Part shown: positions 52,397 to 60,799 of the stretch, in pieces
How positions within the stretch are numbered: the stretch's first letter is position 1
How the letters are laid out: the number at the start of each line of letters is the position of its first letter
The notes under the pieces: model-generated
What the model was told of the DNA's origin: nothing
Seen by the model: only the letters and a program-made list of their open reading frames with translations
The model's database searches: none
Made by a program: the position numbers and the translations under genes
Origin: Roseiarcus sp963772555
GTDB taxonomy: Bacteria; Pseudomonadota; Alphaproteobacteria; Rhizobiales; Beijerinckiaceae
Length of the DNA stretch: 64,000 nt
Direction: 5' to 3'
Assembly (NCBI GenBank): GCA_963772555.1
Contig: CAVYXQ010000001.1
Location: 248,001 to 312,000 of the forward strand

Positions 52397-53616
52397 GTCA
52401 GCCGCGCCCTGCGGTAGGCCATGTCGACCCAAACGGCGGCGATCAGGACCAGCGCCAGAACCATCCGCTGCAGAGGCGTGGCGACGCCCATCAGGATCAT
52501 GCCGCTCTCCAGGCTCTGCATGATGAGGGCGCCAACAATCGCGCCATAGACGGTTCCGACTCCGCCGGCGAGCGAAGTTCCGCCGATCACCGTCGCTGCG
52601 ATGACGTTGAGCTCGGTCATCGTCCCGGTCACGCTCGCCCCGGCGTTGAGACGCGCGGTGATGACGATCGAGGCAAGGCCGCACAAGAGACCCATCAACA
52701 CGAAGACCAGGACAGTCAGGCGCCGCGTGTCGATACCGGCAAGCTCTGCGCTTTCGGAGCTGCCGCCCATGGCGAAGACATGGCGGCCGAAACGATGCTT
52801 GCGTGCGAGGGCCGACATCGCCACGGTCACGCCGATCAGGATCAGCACGGGGATCGGGATGCCCATCGCGATATTCGATTTCGGCTGCTGATAAGCGTTC
52901 ATGATCGCCGTGAAGCTGATGATGCCGAGGCTCCAGATGGCGACCAGAAGGAAATTCGCGCCCGGCGAACGGGTTGCCATTCCATGCATCGCGCGGCGCT
53001 GCGCGTTTCGCCAGACGAAGGCGCACACGCTCAGGATCGCGCCCGCGCAGACCACCCAGCTCCAAAAGGCGCCGATCGTTCCATCGAGCCCGCCGCCGAG
53101 AAGCTGAAAGGTCTTGTTCAGCGGCGCAATGGTGATGCCGCTGTTGATATAAAACGCCGCGTTGCGGAAAAACAGCAGTCCGCCCAAAGTCGTGACGAAG
53201 GAGGGGACGCCCCCGTAGGCGATGAGCAGGCCCTGGACAAGGCCGATCAGAATCCCTGTACCCAGCATCGCCAGGCAGGCGATCCACCAGGTCGCCGCGC
53301 CGTCGATAGGCAAGATGGAGTTCTGCAGCAGGGCGCCCAAGACGCCGATGAATCCGATCTGGGATCCGACGGAAAGATCGATGTGCCGGGAAACGATCAC
53401 CAGCACCATGCCGCAGGACATGATTCCGACAACGGCGACCTGCAACGAAAGATTGAAGAGATTGCGCGGGGTCAAGAAGTCCCCGCCGGTCAGGACATGG
53501 AGGGCAAGCCAGACGACCCCCATGACCAGAAGCATCGCCAGCAGCCGGGCGTCGAGCCCGGCCGCCGTCGCTACCCTATCGGAAGCGATCCGCGCGCGTA
53601 TCGCTAGCGGCTGCAT
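52393..53616 (-). CDS. Sugar ABC transporter permease (XylH-like)
   Basis: A permease of 407 residues with about ten to twelve helices, longer than RbsC and similar to XylH. Conserved segments: SRHIDLSVGSQIGF (about residues 80-93), GGVPSFVTTLGGLLF, AELAGIDTRRLTV and ATVIGGTSLAGGVGTVYGA. It follows the binding-protein gene by 9 bp. Confidence 0.93.
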   Translation of the reverse strand: MQPLAIRARIASDRVATAAGLDARLLAMLLVMGVVWLALHVLTGGDFLTPRNLFNLSLQVAVVGIMSCGMVLVIVSRHIDLSVGSQIGFIGVLGALLQNSILPIDGAATWWIACLAMLGTGILIGLVQGLLIAYGGVPSFVTTLGGLLFFRNAAFYINSGITIAPLNKTFQLLGGGLDGTIGAFWSWVVCAGAILSVCAFVWRNAQRRAMHGMATRSPGANFLLVAIWSLGIISFTAIMNAYQQPKSNIAMGIPIPVLILIGVTVAMSALARKHRFGRHVFAMGGSSESAELAGIDTRRLTVLVFVLMGLLCGLASIVITARLNAGASVTGTMTELNVIAATVIGGTSLAGGVGTVYGAIVGALIMQSLESGMILMGVATPLQRMVLALVLIAAVWVDMAYRRARLT

Positions 53617-53625
53617 TCGCCTAAG

Positions 53626-54684
53626 TCACTTGCAAGCCGGCGGCGGATTCTCGGTGACGCCATTGCAAAGCTCGGCCTTGCTGATCCACTTGGAATCAAC
53701 GACCAGGTTGAGATTGTCCCTGGTGATCCCGATCGGCGCCAGCAGCAGCGAAGGCTGCGTCTGGCCGGATTCGGTCTTGAACGGCTTGACGCCTTCGACC
53801 GGCTTGCCCTCGGCCATTTCGATTGCGGCCTTGGCCGCCGCCTGCCCGAGTTTGTAGGAGTTCTTCCAGACGCTCACCGTCTGCTCTCCCTTGGCGATGC
53901 GGTTCAGCGCAACCTTGTCGCCGTCCTGTCCGGAGAGCGGAATGCCGAGCATTTTTTGGCTGGCCAGCGCGGCTGAGACGCCGGTCGCCATACCGTCGTT
54001 CATCGCCAGCACGGCGTCGACCTTATTGTTCGTCTGGGTCAGGATCTGCTCCATCGCCGCCTGGGCGAGGTCGGGCTTCCAGTTCTCGATATTCTGCTTG
54101 GCGACCACCTTGATCTGGCCTTTGTCAATGAGAGGCTTCAAGACCTCCATCTGCCCATCGCGGAACAGATTGATGATGGTCATTGCGGCGTCGCCCTCGA
54201 TCAGCGCCCAATTGCCGCTGTTCTTGACCTTGACCATGCCTTCCGCCATCTGGCGTCCGACCTCGACATTGTCGAAGGAAATGAACGTCACGTCGGGCGA
54301 ATCGACGGGCACGTCATAGGCGATGATCGGTACGCCGGCGGCCTTGGCCTGCGCGATGGCGGGCATGATCGCTTTGGAATCCTGGGCGAGTATGATTGCC
54401 GCGTCGCATTTCGAGGCCAGCAAGCTGTCGACGTCCGTCATCTGCTTCTGCGGATCGCCCTGGGCGTCGGCGCTCACATAGGTGTAGCCGGCCGGCTCGA
54501 GCACCGACTTGATGCCCGCCTCGTCAATGCGCCAGCGTTCCTCCTGGAAGTGGCGCCAGCTCACACAGACGCGCTTGCCGTTCGCGGCGTTGGCTTCGAT
54601 GCCCGGCTGCAATCCGAAACCGAGGGCGATAGCGGCGGCGCCGGCGAGCGCGCCTTGACGCAAAACTGTGCTGAATTTCGGCAT
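53626..54684 (-). CDS. Sugar-binding protein (XylF-like)
   Basis: A periplasmic protein of 352 residues with a signal peptide (about 1-32, ending ANA). The mature part begins KRVCVSWRHFQEERWRID, close to XylF-type entry segments, and has AIILAQDSKAIMPAIAQAKAAGVPIIAYD-like lobes and AMNDGMATG. The ATG at 54684 has GGAGG nine bases upstream. First gene of the minus-strand operon. The ligand may be a pentose-like or unusual sugar; not predictable. Confidence 0.9.
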   Translation of the reverse strand: MPKFSTVLRQGALAGAAAIALGFGLQPGIEANAANGKRVCVSWRHFQEERWRIDEAGIKSVLEPAGYTYVSADAQGDPQKQMTDVDSLLASKCDAAIILAQDSKAIMPAIAQAKAAGVPIIAYDVPVDSPDVTFISFDNVEVGRQMAEGMVKVKNSGNWALIEGDAAMTIINLFRDGQMEVLKPLIDKGQIKVVAKQNIENWKPDLAQAAMEQILTQTNNKVDAVLAMNDGMATGVSAALASQKMLGIPLSGQDGDKVALNRIAKGEQTVSVWKNSYKLGQAAAKAAIEMAEGKPVEGVKPFKTESGQTQPSLLLAPIGITRDNLNLVVDSKWISKAELCNGVTENPPPACK

Positions 54685-55046
54685 CTTCGTTCCTCCCTGG
54701 ACGATGGCTCTGATGGCCAAAACGGCGTCAAGACTGGCATAGAGCGACCGCCAAGGGAAGAGTTCCCATTAGAGCTCGCGCAGTCATCGCTGAACATTGT
54801 CCGGTGGAGTGACAAGCCGCGGCGTGAGCGGCGTCCGGGTCCAGACAGCGTCGTCGAAGGCGTTCCCACGGCAGGAGCGGCGTTCCGAAGCGGGCGAATT
54901 GCGCGGCGTGACAAATTGACCGTCGAGACCCGCAGTGGCATATCTTGGAAAGACTTGCGCAGTTGAAGCAAGCGCGACTCCGTCGTCCTTCTGGCCATAG
55001 CAGACGGCCCACGGACCTGGGTGGAGCTGCAGGGAGGATTGCGTCA
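54685..55046. promoter_or_regulatory. Divergent regulatory gap of the catabolic locus
   Basis: 362 bp between the divergent binding-protein and PhyH genes, without a gene. Promoters for both operons must lie here. It contains the palindrome GGGAA-GAG-TTCCC at 54755-54767, a candidate operator 71 bp upstream of the binding-protein start. Confidence 0.5.
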
Positions 55047-55952
55047 ATGAACACCGAAATGGCTCTTGCCCAACTCGGGATCTCGATCGCCGATCTCACG
55101 CCCGAGCAGCGACGAAAACTCGATGAGGATGGCTATTTCGTCGTCGAGGATGTTTTCAGCCCGGCGGAGGTCGCGGAAATGCGGTCCGAGTTCGATCGGC
55201 TGAGATCGATCGAAGGCGAGTATGGCGGCCACGAGGTGCATATCGAGCCCGGCGCGCCCCGCCTCTCCAATCTGTTCAACAAATCGGCCGCTTTCGACCG
55301 TTGCCTTTCCTGCACGCCGACGTTGGCCGCCGCCGCCTATCTTCTTGGCGAAATCCGCGTCTATTCGCTGAATGCCCGCAACCCGCTCAAGGGCCAGGGG
55401 CAGCAGCCGCTGCACAGCGACGTTCCGCGCGTATCGCCGACGGACTGGCGGGTCGTCAATTCGATGGTGATGCTCGACGATATGACGGAATCGAACGGGC
55501 CGACCCGCGTCGTCCCTGGGTCGCACAAATGGGTGCCGATCAATGTTCCCGACGTCAACATGGCGGAGGTCAAGCGAATCGAGGTGCGGCCGGCCGATGC
55601 GGCGATCATTCCCAAGGATCCGATGGCGCCCCATCCCAAGGAGATCAAGCTGACCGGCAAGGCGGGATCCGTCGCGGTCATCAACGGGCACATCTGGCAT
55701 GGCGGCACGCTGAACGAGAGCGGCGCGCCGCGAAGGGTTCTCCATCTCGCCATCGGGCGTCGCGACCTGCCGCAACAGCTGAATGAACGCGACCATCTCA
55801 CGCCGGAACTCCACCAGCGCGCCAACCCGAGCCAGAAGTATCTGCTTGATATCGAAGGCGCGACGCCGAAGGTCATGGGCTACCCGCCGATGCCGAAAGA
55901 GGTGCGAACCTGGACCGCCGCCGAGAGTGTGACCGTCGCCGACCGGCACTAA
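55047..55952 (+). CDS. Phytanoyl-CoA dioxygenase (PhyH) family oxygenase
   Basis: A putative Fe(II)/2-oxoglutarate oxygenase of 301 residues. The iron triad is visible: His123 and Asp125 in PLHSDVPR and His218 in GHIWHGG, with Arg229/Arg230 in RRVLHL to hold 2-oxoglutarate. ATG 55047 has GGGAGG upstream. Bacterial PhyH proteins hydroxylate or dealkylate small molecules, not only phytanoyl-CoA. Being first in an operon with a dehydrogenase and an aldolase, it probably prepares the imported compound by hydroxylation. Confidence 0.87.
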   Translation: MNTEMALAQLGISIADLTPEQRRKLDEDGYFVVEDVFSPAEVAEMRSEFDRLRSIEGEYGGHEVHIEPGAPRLSNLFNKSAAFDRCLSCTPTLAAAAYLLGEIRVYSLNARNPLKGQGQQPLHSDVPRVSPTDWRVVNSMVMLDDMTESNGPTRVVPGSHKWVPINVPDVNMAEVKRIEVRPADAAIIPKDPMAPHPKEIKLTGKAGSVAVINGHIWHGGTLNESGAPRRVLHLAIGRRDLPQQLNERDHLTPELHQRANPSQKYLLDIEGATPKVMGYPPMPKEVRTWTAAESVTVADRH

Positions 55953-56022
55953 GTCATGACCGAGCTTCCGGCTCAAGGGCGCGGGCAAAAGCCGCCTGCG
56001 CCGCTCGAGAGGCGTTGACGAA

Positions 56023-57075
56023 ATGCGGCGCGTCTCTGAGACGGTCATGCGGAATTTCGGACAGGCGATCTTCGTCGCGGCCGGATCAGAAGCGCTCGAG
56101 GCGGACATCGTCGCTTCTCATCTCGTCGAAGCGAGCCTCATGGGCCACGATTCCCATGGCGTCATCCGGATTCCAAAATATGTCGATTGGGTGCGCGCCG
56201 GTCAGGTGCGGCCAAACCAGCACGCTGCCGTCGTCGTGGACCGTGGCGCGGTCGTCGTCGTCGACGGCAATTTCGGCTTTGGGCAGGTCATCGGCGCCGA
56301 GGCCATGGACCTCGCGGCCGCGCGGGCCCAGGCCGATGGAGTGGCGACGATAGCGATCCGCAATTCCGGCCATCTCGGACGCATCGGCGCCTGGCCGGAG
56401 AAGCTTGCGGCCCAAGGGCTGGCGTCGATTCATTTCGTCAACACTTCCGGCTTCGGCATATTGGTGGCGCCCTTCGGCGGAAGCGATCGCCGCCTTTCCG
56501 CCAATCCGATCGCTGCCGGCGTCCCAGTGAAGGGAGGCCAGCCGATCGTCCTCGACATCGCCACCTCCTCGATCGCCGAGGGCAAGATCCAGGTGGCGCG
56601 AAATAAGGGCGAAAAGCTGCCGCCCGGAACGACGCTCGACGGCTATGGCCGGCCGACCATCGACCCCGAGACGTTTTACGCCGCTCCACTCGGAGCAATA
56701 CTGCCGTTCGGCGGGCACAAAGGTTCGGGCCTGTCTTTCTTTTGCGAGGTTCTTGCGGGATCGCTGACGGGGGGCCTCGCCAGCAATCCGCGGTCGCCGA
56801 CGGCCGACCGTCTCGTCAACAACATGCTGTCGCTCGTGTTCGATCCTGCGGCGTTTGGCGACCGCGAGGCGTTCGATGAAGACGTACGCCGGCTGATCGA
56901 CTGGGCAAAGGCGTCGCCGCCGATTGCGCCCGGCGACAAGGTGCGGCTGCCCGGCGAAATCGAGGAGACCACGCGAAGCGAGCGCGTAGCGCAAGGCCTG
57001 CCGATCGATGACGCCACCTGGCGAGCCCTGGCAGCGACCGCTGCGTCTCTCGGCGTCGATATGCCGAAAGGCTAG
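56023..57075 (+). CDS. Malate/lactate/sugar-acid dehydrogenase (Ldh_2 family)
   Basis: An NAD(P)-dependent oxidoreductase of 350 residues of the Ldh_2 family (malate, ureidoglycolate, 2,3-diketogulonate type). Motifs: GHDSHGVIRIPKYV with the catalytic His (residues about 42-55), NSGHLGRIGAW, ATSSIAEGKI and FGGHKGSGLSF. It lies 70 bp after the PhyH gene and 3 bp before the aldolase. In this setting it would oxidise a 2-hydroxy acid to a 2-keto acid for the aldolase. Confidence 0.9.
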   Translation: MRRVSETVMRNFGQAIFVAAGSEALEADIVASHLVEASLMGHDSHGVIRIPKYVDWVRAGQVRPNQHAAVVVDRGAVVVVDGNFGFGQVIGAEAMDLAAARAQADGVATIAIRNSGHLGRIGAWPEKLAAQGLASIHFVNTSGFGILVAPFGGSDRRLSANPIAAGVPVKGGQPIVLDIATSSIAEGKIQVARNKGEKLPPGTTLDGYGRPTIDPETFYAAPLGAILPFGGHKGSGLSFFCEVLAGSLTGGLASNPRSPTADRLVNNMLSLVFDPAAFGDREAFDEDVRRLIDWAKASPPIAPGDKVRLPGEIEETTRSERVAQGLPIDDATWRALAATAASLGVDMPKG

Positions 57076-57078
57076 ACG

Positions 57079-57864
57079 ATGCGCCAAAAACCGATCCGCG
57101 AAACGCTGGCGGCTGGCGGGACCGCTTATGGGATCATGGCGGCGGAATTCTTTACCCCTGGCTTTTGTCAGATCGCCGCCAACGCCGGTGTGGACTTCGT
57201 TATTTTCGACATGGAGCACGGCGGCGTCGGCATCGACGTGCTGAAAGCGCAAATCGCCTTGGCGCGCGGCGCCGGCATCGCCCCCTTCGTGCGGGTCCCC
57301 GGGATTGCCTACCACCTCGTGGCGCCGGTGCTTGACGCCGGCGCCATGGGGATCATGGCCCCGATGGTTGAAACGAGGATGCAGGCGGAAAATCTCGCCA
57401 AATGGTGCCGCTATCGGCCCGAGGGCGTGCGCGGGCTCGGCTTTGGCGTCGCGCACGACGATTATCGCGGCGGCGATGTTGTCTCGGCGATGCGCCGGGA
57501 AAACGAGCGCACGCTGGTGATCGCGCTGATTGAAACCGCGACGGGGATCGCCAATGCCGACGCCATACTCGCGACGCCGGGCATCGACGTGGGCTGGCTC
57601 GGTCACTACGATCTGACCAATACGATGGGGATTACCGCCGAGTTCGGCCGCGCCGAGTTTCACTCGGCGGTCGACAAGCTGCTGGCGGCGTGCCGGACGA
57701 ACGCGAAAGCGCCGGGGTTCCTCGCCACATCGATCGAGCAAGCGCGCGAATGGCGCGCGAAAGGAATTCGCTGCCTGTGCTACGGGACGGATGTCGGCGT
57801 CTTCCAGTCGGCGCTTTCCGGGGCGCTGACGACTCTCAGGGCGGACGACGCGAGGAGCATTTAA
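57079..57864 (+). CDS. HpcH/HpaI-family class II aldolase
   Basis: An aldolase of 261 residues with VIFDMEHGGVGID (Glu and His of the active site, about residues 42-54), APFVRVPG, GIMAPMVETRMQAENL and ALIETATGIANADAI (metal-binding Glu). It cleaves 2-keto-3-deoxy- or 4-hydroxy-2-keto acids, typically to pyruvate plus an aldehyde, or glyoxylate-type products. Last gene of the plus-strand operon. Confidence 0.9.
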   Translation: MRQKPIRETLAAGGTAYGIMAAEFFTPGFCQIAANAGVDFVIFDMEHGGVGIDVLKAQIALARGAGIAPFVRVPGIAYHLVAPVLDAGAMGIMAPMVETRMQAENLAKWCRYRPEGVRGLGFGVAHDDYRGGDVVSAMRRENERTLVIALIETATGIANADAILATPGIDVGWLGHYDLTNTMGITAEFGRAEFHSAVDKLLAACRTNAKAPGFLATSIEQAREWRAKGIRCLCYGTDVGVFQSALSGALTTLRADDARSI

Positions 57865-57894
57865 CAGCCCCACGCGTCCCGAAACTCGCGATCC

Positions 57895-58686
57895 CTAGAA
57901 CGCGCTGCGGATCACGCCCCCGTCGGCCCGGAGCGCCGCCCCCGTGGTCGCTGACGAAAGCGGACTGGCGACATAGGCGACGAGCGAGGCGATCTCGTCC
58001 GGCGAGGCGAACCGCCGGATCAGCGAGGTCGGGCGCATGGTCTGGAAGAACTCTTTTTCCATCTCGTCGAACGACTTCCCCTCCCGCTTGGCCAGCGATT
58101 CGACGAAATCGTTCACCCCGCGCGACCGCGTCGGGCCGGGCAGGACGCAGTTGACGGTGATCCCTGTGCCGGCGAGCGACTCGGCGAGGCCGCGCGAAAC
58201 CGCGAGCTCCGCCGTCTTCGTCATGCCGTAGTGGATCATCTCCGCCGGGATCTGCACCGCGCTTTCGCTGGAAATGAAGATGATGCGCCCCCAGTTCGCC
58301 CGCTTCATCGCCGGCAGGAAGAGCCGCGCCAGCCGCACGCCGCTGAGCACATTGACGTCGAAGAACCGCCGCCAGTCCTCGTCCGGAATGTCCTCGAAGG
58401 GCTGGGCTTCGAAGATGCCGAGGTTGTTCACCAGGATGTCGACCTCGGGGTAGCGCCGGGCGACATCCTCCGCCAGCGCCGCCTGGCTGAGATCGCCGGC
58501 GAAGCCCTGAACGTCGCCGCCGGTCTTCGATCGAAGGGCCTCCACCGTGGAGTCGACTGAGGCTTGCGACCGCCCGTTGACGATGGCGCGCGCGCCTTCC
58601 CGGGCGAGCGCCGCCGCGATGGCGAGACCGATGCCGGCGGTGCTGCCGCTGACGAGCGCAGTCTTGCCTCTCAGTTGCAGGTCCAT
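57895..58686 (-). CDS. SDR-family oxidoreductase
   Basis: A classical short-chain dehydrogenase of 263 residues: cofactor motif SGSTAGIG, NNLGIF, catalytic Ser in FISSESA, Tyr-x-x-x-Lys as YGMTK and CVLPGPTRS. It converges on the aldolase gene (30-bp gap) and is divergent from the phosphonate remnant. The substrate cannot be told. Confidence 0.88.
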   Translation of the reverse strand: MDLQLRGKTALVSGSTAGIGLAIAAALAREGARAIVNGRSQASVDSTVEALRSKTGGDVQGFAGDLSQAALAEDVARRYPEVDILVNNLGIFEAQPFEDIPDEDWRRFFDVNVLSGVRLARLFLPAMKRANWGRIIFISSESAVQIPAEMIHYGMTKTAELAVSRGLAESLAGTGITVNCVLPGPTRSRGVNDFVESLAKREGKSFDEMEKEFFQTMRPTSLIRRFASPDEIASLVAYVASPLSSATTGAALRADGGVIRSAF

Positions 58687-58793
58687 TGGGCTTTCCTTTC
58701 GCTGCGAACGCCCAAGAGCGGCGCCGTCACATAGGTATCATCATAGCGGACTTAGCTGCCCCTTGTTCCGCCGAGGACTGGGAGGGGAAATCC

Positions 58794-58976
58794 ATGAAAT
58801 TGCAGCTCACCGGCCTCATCGTCTCCGCCGCCGCGTTCGCCACGCCCGCGCTGGCGGCCGCCAATGTCGTCACCGTCTATTCCGCCGACGGCCTTCACGA
58901 CGGCAAAGGCAGCTGGTTCGAGACCGAGTTCGACGCCTTCACCAAGAACGGGCGCCGCTCCGCTCCGCCGCGCTGA
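58794..58976 (+). pseudogene. 2-aminoethylphosphonate ABC transporter binding protein, truncated
   Basis: Only 60 residues remain: a signal peptide (1-21) and the mature start ANVVTVYSADGLHDGKGSWF, characteristic of the binding proteins of 2-aminoethylphosphonate importers (normally about 340 residues). After FDAFTK the sequence becomes unrelated and stops. GGAGG precedes the ATG. It fits with phnX next to it as the leftover of a phosphonate gene set. Confidence 0.7.
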
Positions 58977-59020
58977 ATGGCCTATGAACTGCGCCGCGCT
59001 CCTTCCCCCACGCAAGCGGC

Positions 59021-59824
59021 TCACGGCCGCTCGCCCCGGGCGAGGCGTCCTTCGATCCGGGCGACGACCGGCATCAGGTCGGCGACGGAATCGATGACGT
59101 AATGGGCGCCGGCCGCGTAAAGCGCGCTCTCGGCCCTCGCCCGGCGCCGGATGAAGTCTGCCGGCGCCAACGCCTTCGCCTCGGCCAGCGAGAGGCCGAA
59201 AGCATTGCCGCTGACCGCGACGCCGACCGCCCAGGCGCCGGCGTTGACGCCTTCGGCGATGCCGACGACCGTGTCGTCGACCTTGATGGCGCTCCACGCC
59301 GGCCAGACGTCCAAGTCGAGGAGACCCTTGTAGAACATCAGCGGGCTTGGCCGGCCTTTGGCGGTGTCGCCGGTGCAGACGAGACTGTCCGGCGCGAACC
59401 CCTGCTCGGCGGCGCGCGGCAGGATCCTCGCCATGATTTCGCGCGTGTAGCCGGTCGACGAGCCGATCTTGACCCCCTCGGCGCGCAAGGCCGCGACAAC
59501 CTCCGCGACGCCCGGAATGAGGTCGGCGTAGCCGGCGGCGACCGCGAGGTTCCTCGGCACGAAGGCCTCGTAGAGGGCGTCGATGTCGCTCTCGTCCGGC
59601 GCGCGGCCGTACCGGCGCCTCCAGGCCTCGGTGACCCGCGGCAAGGCGGCGACCGCGGCAATGTGCGGCCGCTTGGCCATACCCATCGGGCCGCGGGCTT
59701 CGTCAGTCGTGATCTCGACCCCGAACTCGGCGAAGGTCTCGACGAATGCGCCCATCGGCGCGAGCGAGCCGTAATCGACGACGGTGCCCGCCCAATCGAA
59801 AATGACCGCCTTTACGTGTTTCAT
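59021..59824 (-). CDS. phnX: Phosphonoacetaldehyde hydrolase
   Basis: A HAD-superfamily enzyme of 267 residues that splits phosphonoacetaldehyde into acetaldehyde and phosphate. The nucleophile Asp10 is in IFDWAGTVVD, and the Schiff-base Lys51 is in GMAKRPH, which separates PhnX from other HAD enzymes. Later motifs are GSSTGYTREIM and KVDDTVVGIAEG. Its usual partner PhnW (2-AEP aminotransferase) is not in the window, and both neighbours from the same pathway are broken. Confidence 0.93.
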   Translation of the reverse strand: MKHVKAVIFDWAGTVVDYGSLAPMGAFVETFAEFGVEITTDEARGPMGMAKRPHIAAVAALPRVTEAWRRRYGRAPDESDIDALYEAFVPRNLAVAAGYADLIPGVAEVVAALRAEGVKIGSSTGYTREIMARILPRAAEQGFAPDSLVCTGDTAKGRPSPLMFYKGLLDLDVWPAWSAIKVDDTVVGIAEGVNAGAWAVGVAVSGNAFGLSLAEAKALAPADFIRRRARAESALYAAGAHYVIDSVADLMPVVARIEGRLARGERP

Positions 59825-59846
59825 CTCGGAAGTCTCTGTGGGTTGG

Positions 59847-60336
59847 TCAGTCGAAAAGGTCCGCCACGACCTTCTCGGCCAGCGCGTCTGCCAGCGCGAA
59901 AGAGGGGCTCGCGCCCGTGCCGCTGGTGGCGATCACGATGCGCAGCGCGTCCGAGGGCTTGTCGACGAGCGCCGCGGCGAACGATCGCGCTCTCAAGCCC
60001 GTCCCGTAAGTCTCGATGTCCTTCGGTTCGATGAGGCGGCACTCCCGCCCAATGTCGGTGGCGAGAAACTCTTCGAGAACCGTCCGCGCCTCCGGCCGCC
60101 TCGGCCAGCTCCGCCCAGACGTCGCGTGAGCGCCGCGCCCGGCCCCAGCATTCGCCGGCCTGCTGGCCGCTGACGGTGATGAAGCCGAAATTCCGGATCG
60201 AGGCGCCGTTGGCCTGCCGGTCGCGGTCGACGACGGCGACCCGCTTTCCCCGCCTGGCGGCCGCGAGCGCGTGCGCCAGCCCGCAAATGCCGGCGCCCAC
60301 AACGGCGAGATCGAAGGAACGAAGGGCAGGGGGCAT
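59847..60336 (-). pseudogene. FAD-dependent oxidoreductase (phosphonate-linked type), broken
   Basis: The N-terminal part is clear: FDLAVVGAGICGLAHALAAARRG cut after the GxGxxG Rossmann motif, then ASIRNFGFITVSGQQAGECW. After about residue 85 the frame shifts (near 60095) and VLEEFLATDIGRECRLI is followed directly by the C-terminal end (RIVIATSGTGASPSF, ALAEKVVADLF). About 200 residues of the middle are missing compared with the usual length near 375. I recognise it as the oxidoreductase found next to phnX in phosphonate clusters. Non-functional. Confidence 0.75.
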
Positions 60337-60474
60337 CGGTTACCCAATGGCCTGAGCGTCCGCAACCCGGGTTGCACGCAGTGTGAGGAGGCTCACGGCG
60401 GTTAACGTATCGTTATGTTTTACTCGAATGTGGAAAGGCGCGATGGCGCCCAGCGGTGCAAAGGGGACTTTAAG

Positions 60475-60693
60475 ATGTCAAATCGGCAGCGCAACAATGG
60501 CGTCCGGCTCGCGATCGACTTCGAGGCCGACGCTCTCTTGGCCATGTCGGGCCGCGAGGCCTATTGGGTCGCCCGGCGGCGGGCGGAGGAAGCAAGCAAC
60601 GACGAAATCGCCAGGGACTGGAGCGGCGTCGCCGGTTTGATCGCCCGCAAGACGGGCAAGCGCCAGTCGCTGCTCGCCACGATGTTCCATTAA
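60475..60693 (+). CDS. Small hypothetical protein
   Basis: 72 residues, charged and helical (MSNRQRNNGVRLAIDFEADAL, then ARRRAEEASNDEIARDW), without membrane segment. GGGGAC lies before the ATG at 60475; the frame continues 20 codons upstream. No family recognised. Confidence 0.5.
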   Translation: MSNRQRNNGVRLAIDFEADALLAMSGREAYWVARRRAEEASNDEIARDWSGVAGLIARKTGKRQSLLATMFH

Positions 60694-60799
60694 GTTCCTT
60701 TGCCGCGGCGCGCCCTCATCGGGCGCGCGTCCGCTCGCCCGCATGCGGAAGAGGCTGTCGCACGTAGCGCGACGTTGAGGGCGCCGACCAGGTTTTCCG

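Noticed and set aside
56086..57873. 595-codon minus-strand open frame opposite the dehydrogenase and aldolase
   Set aside because: Spans two well-supported genes in antisense and has shadow composition.
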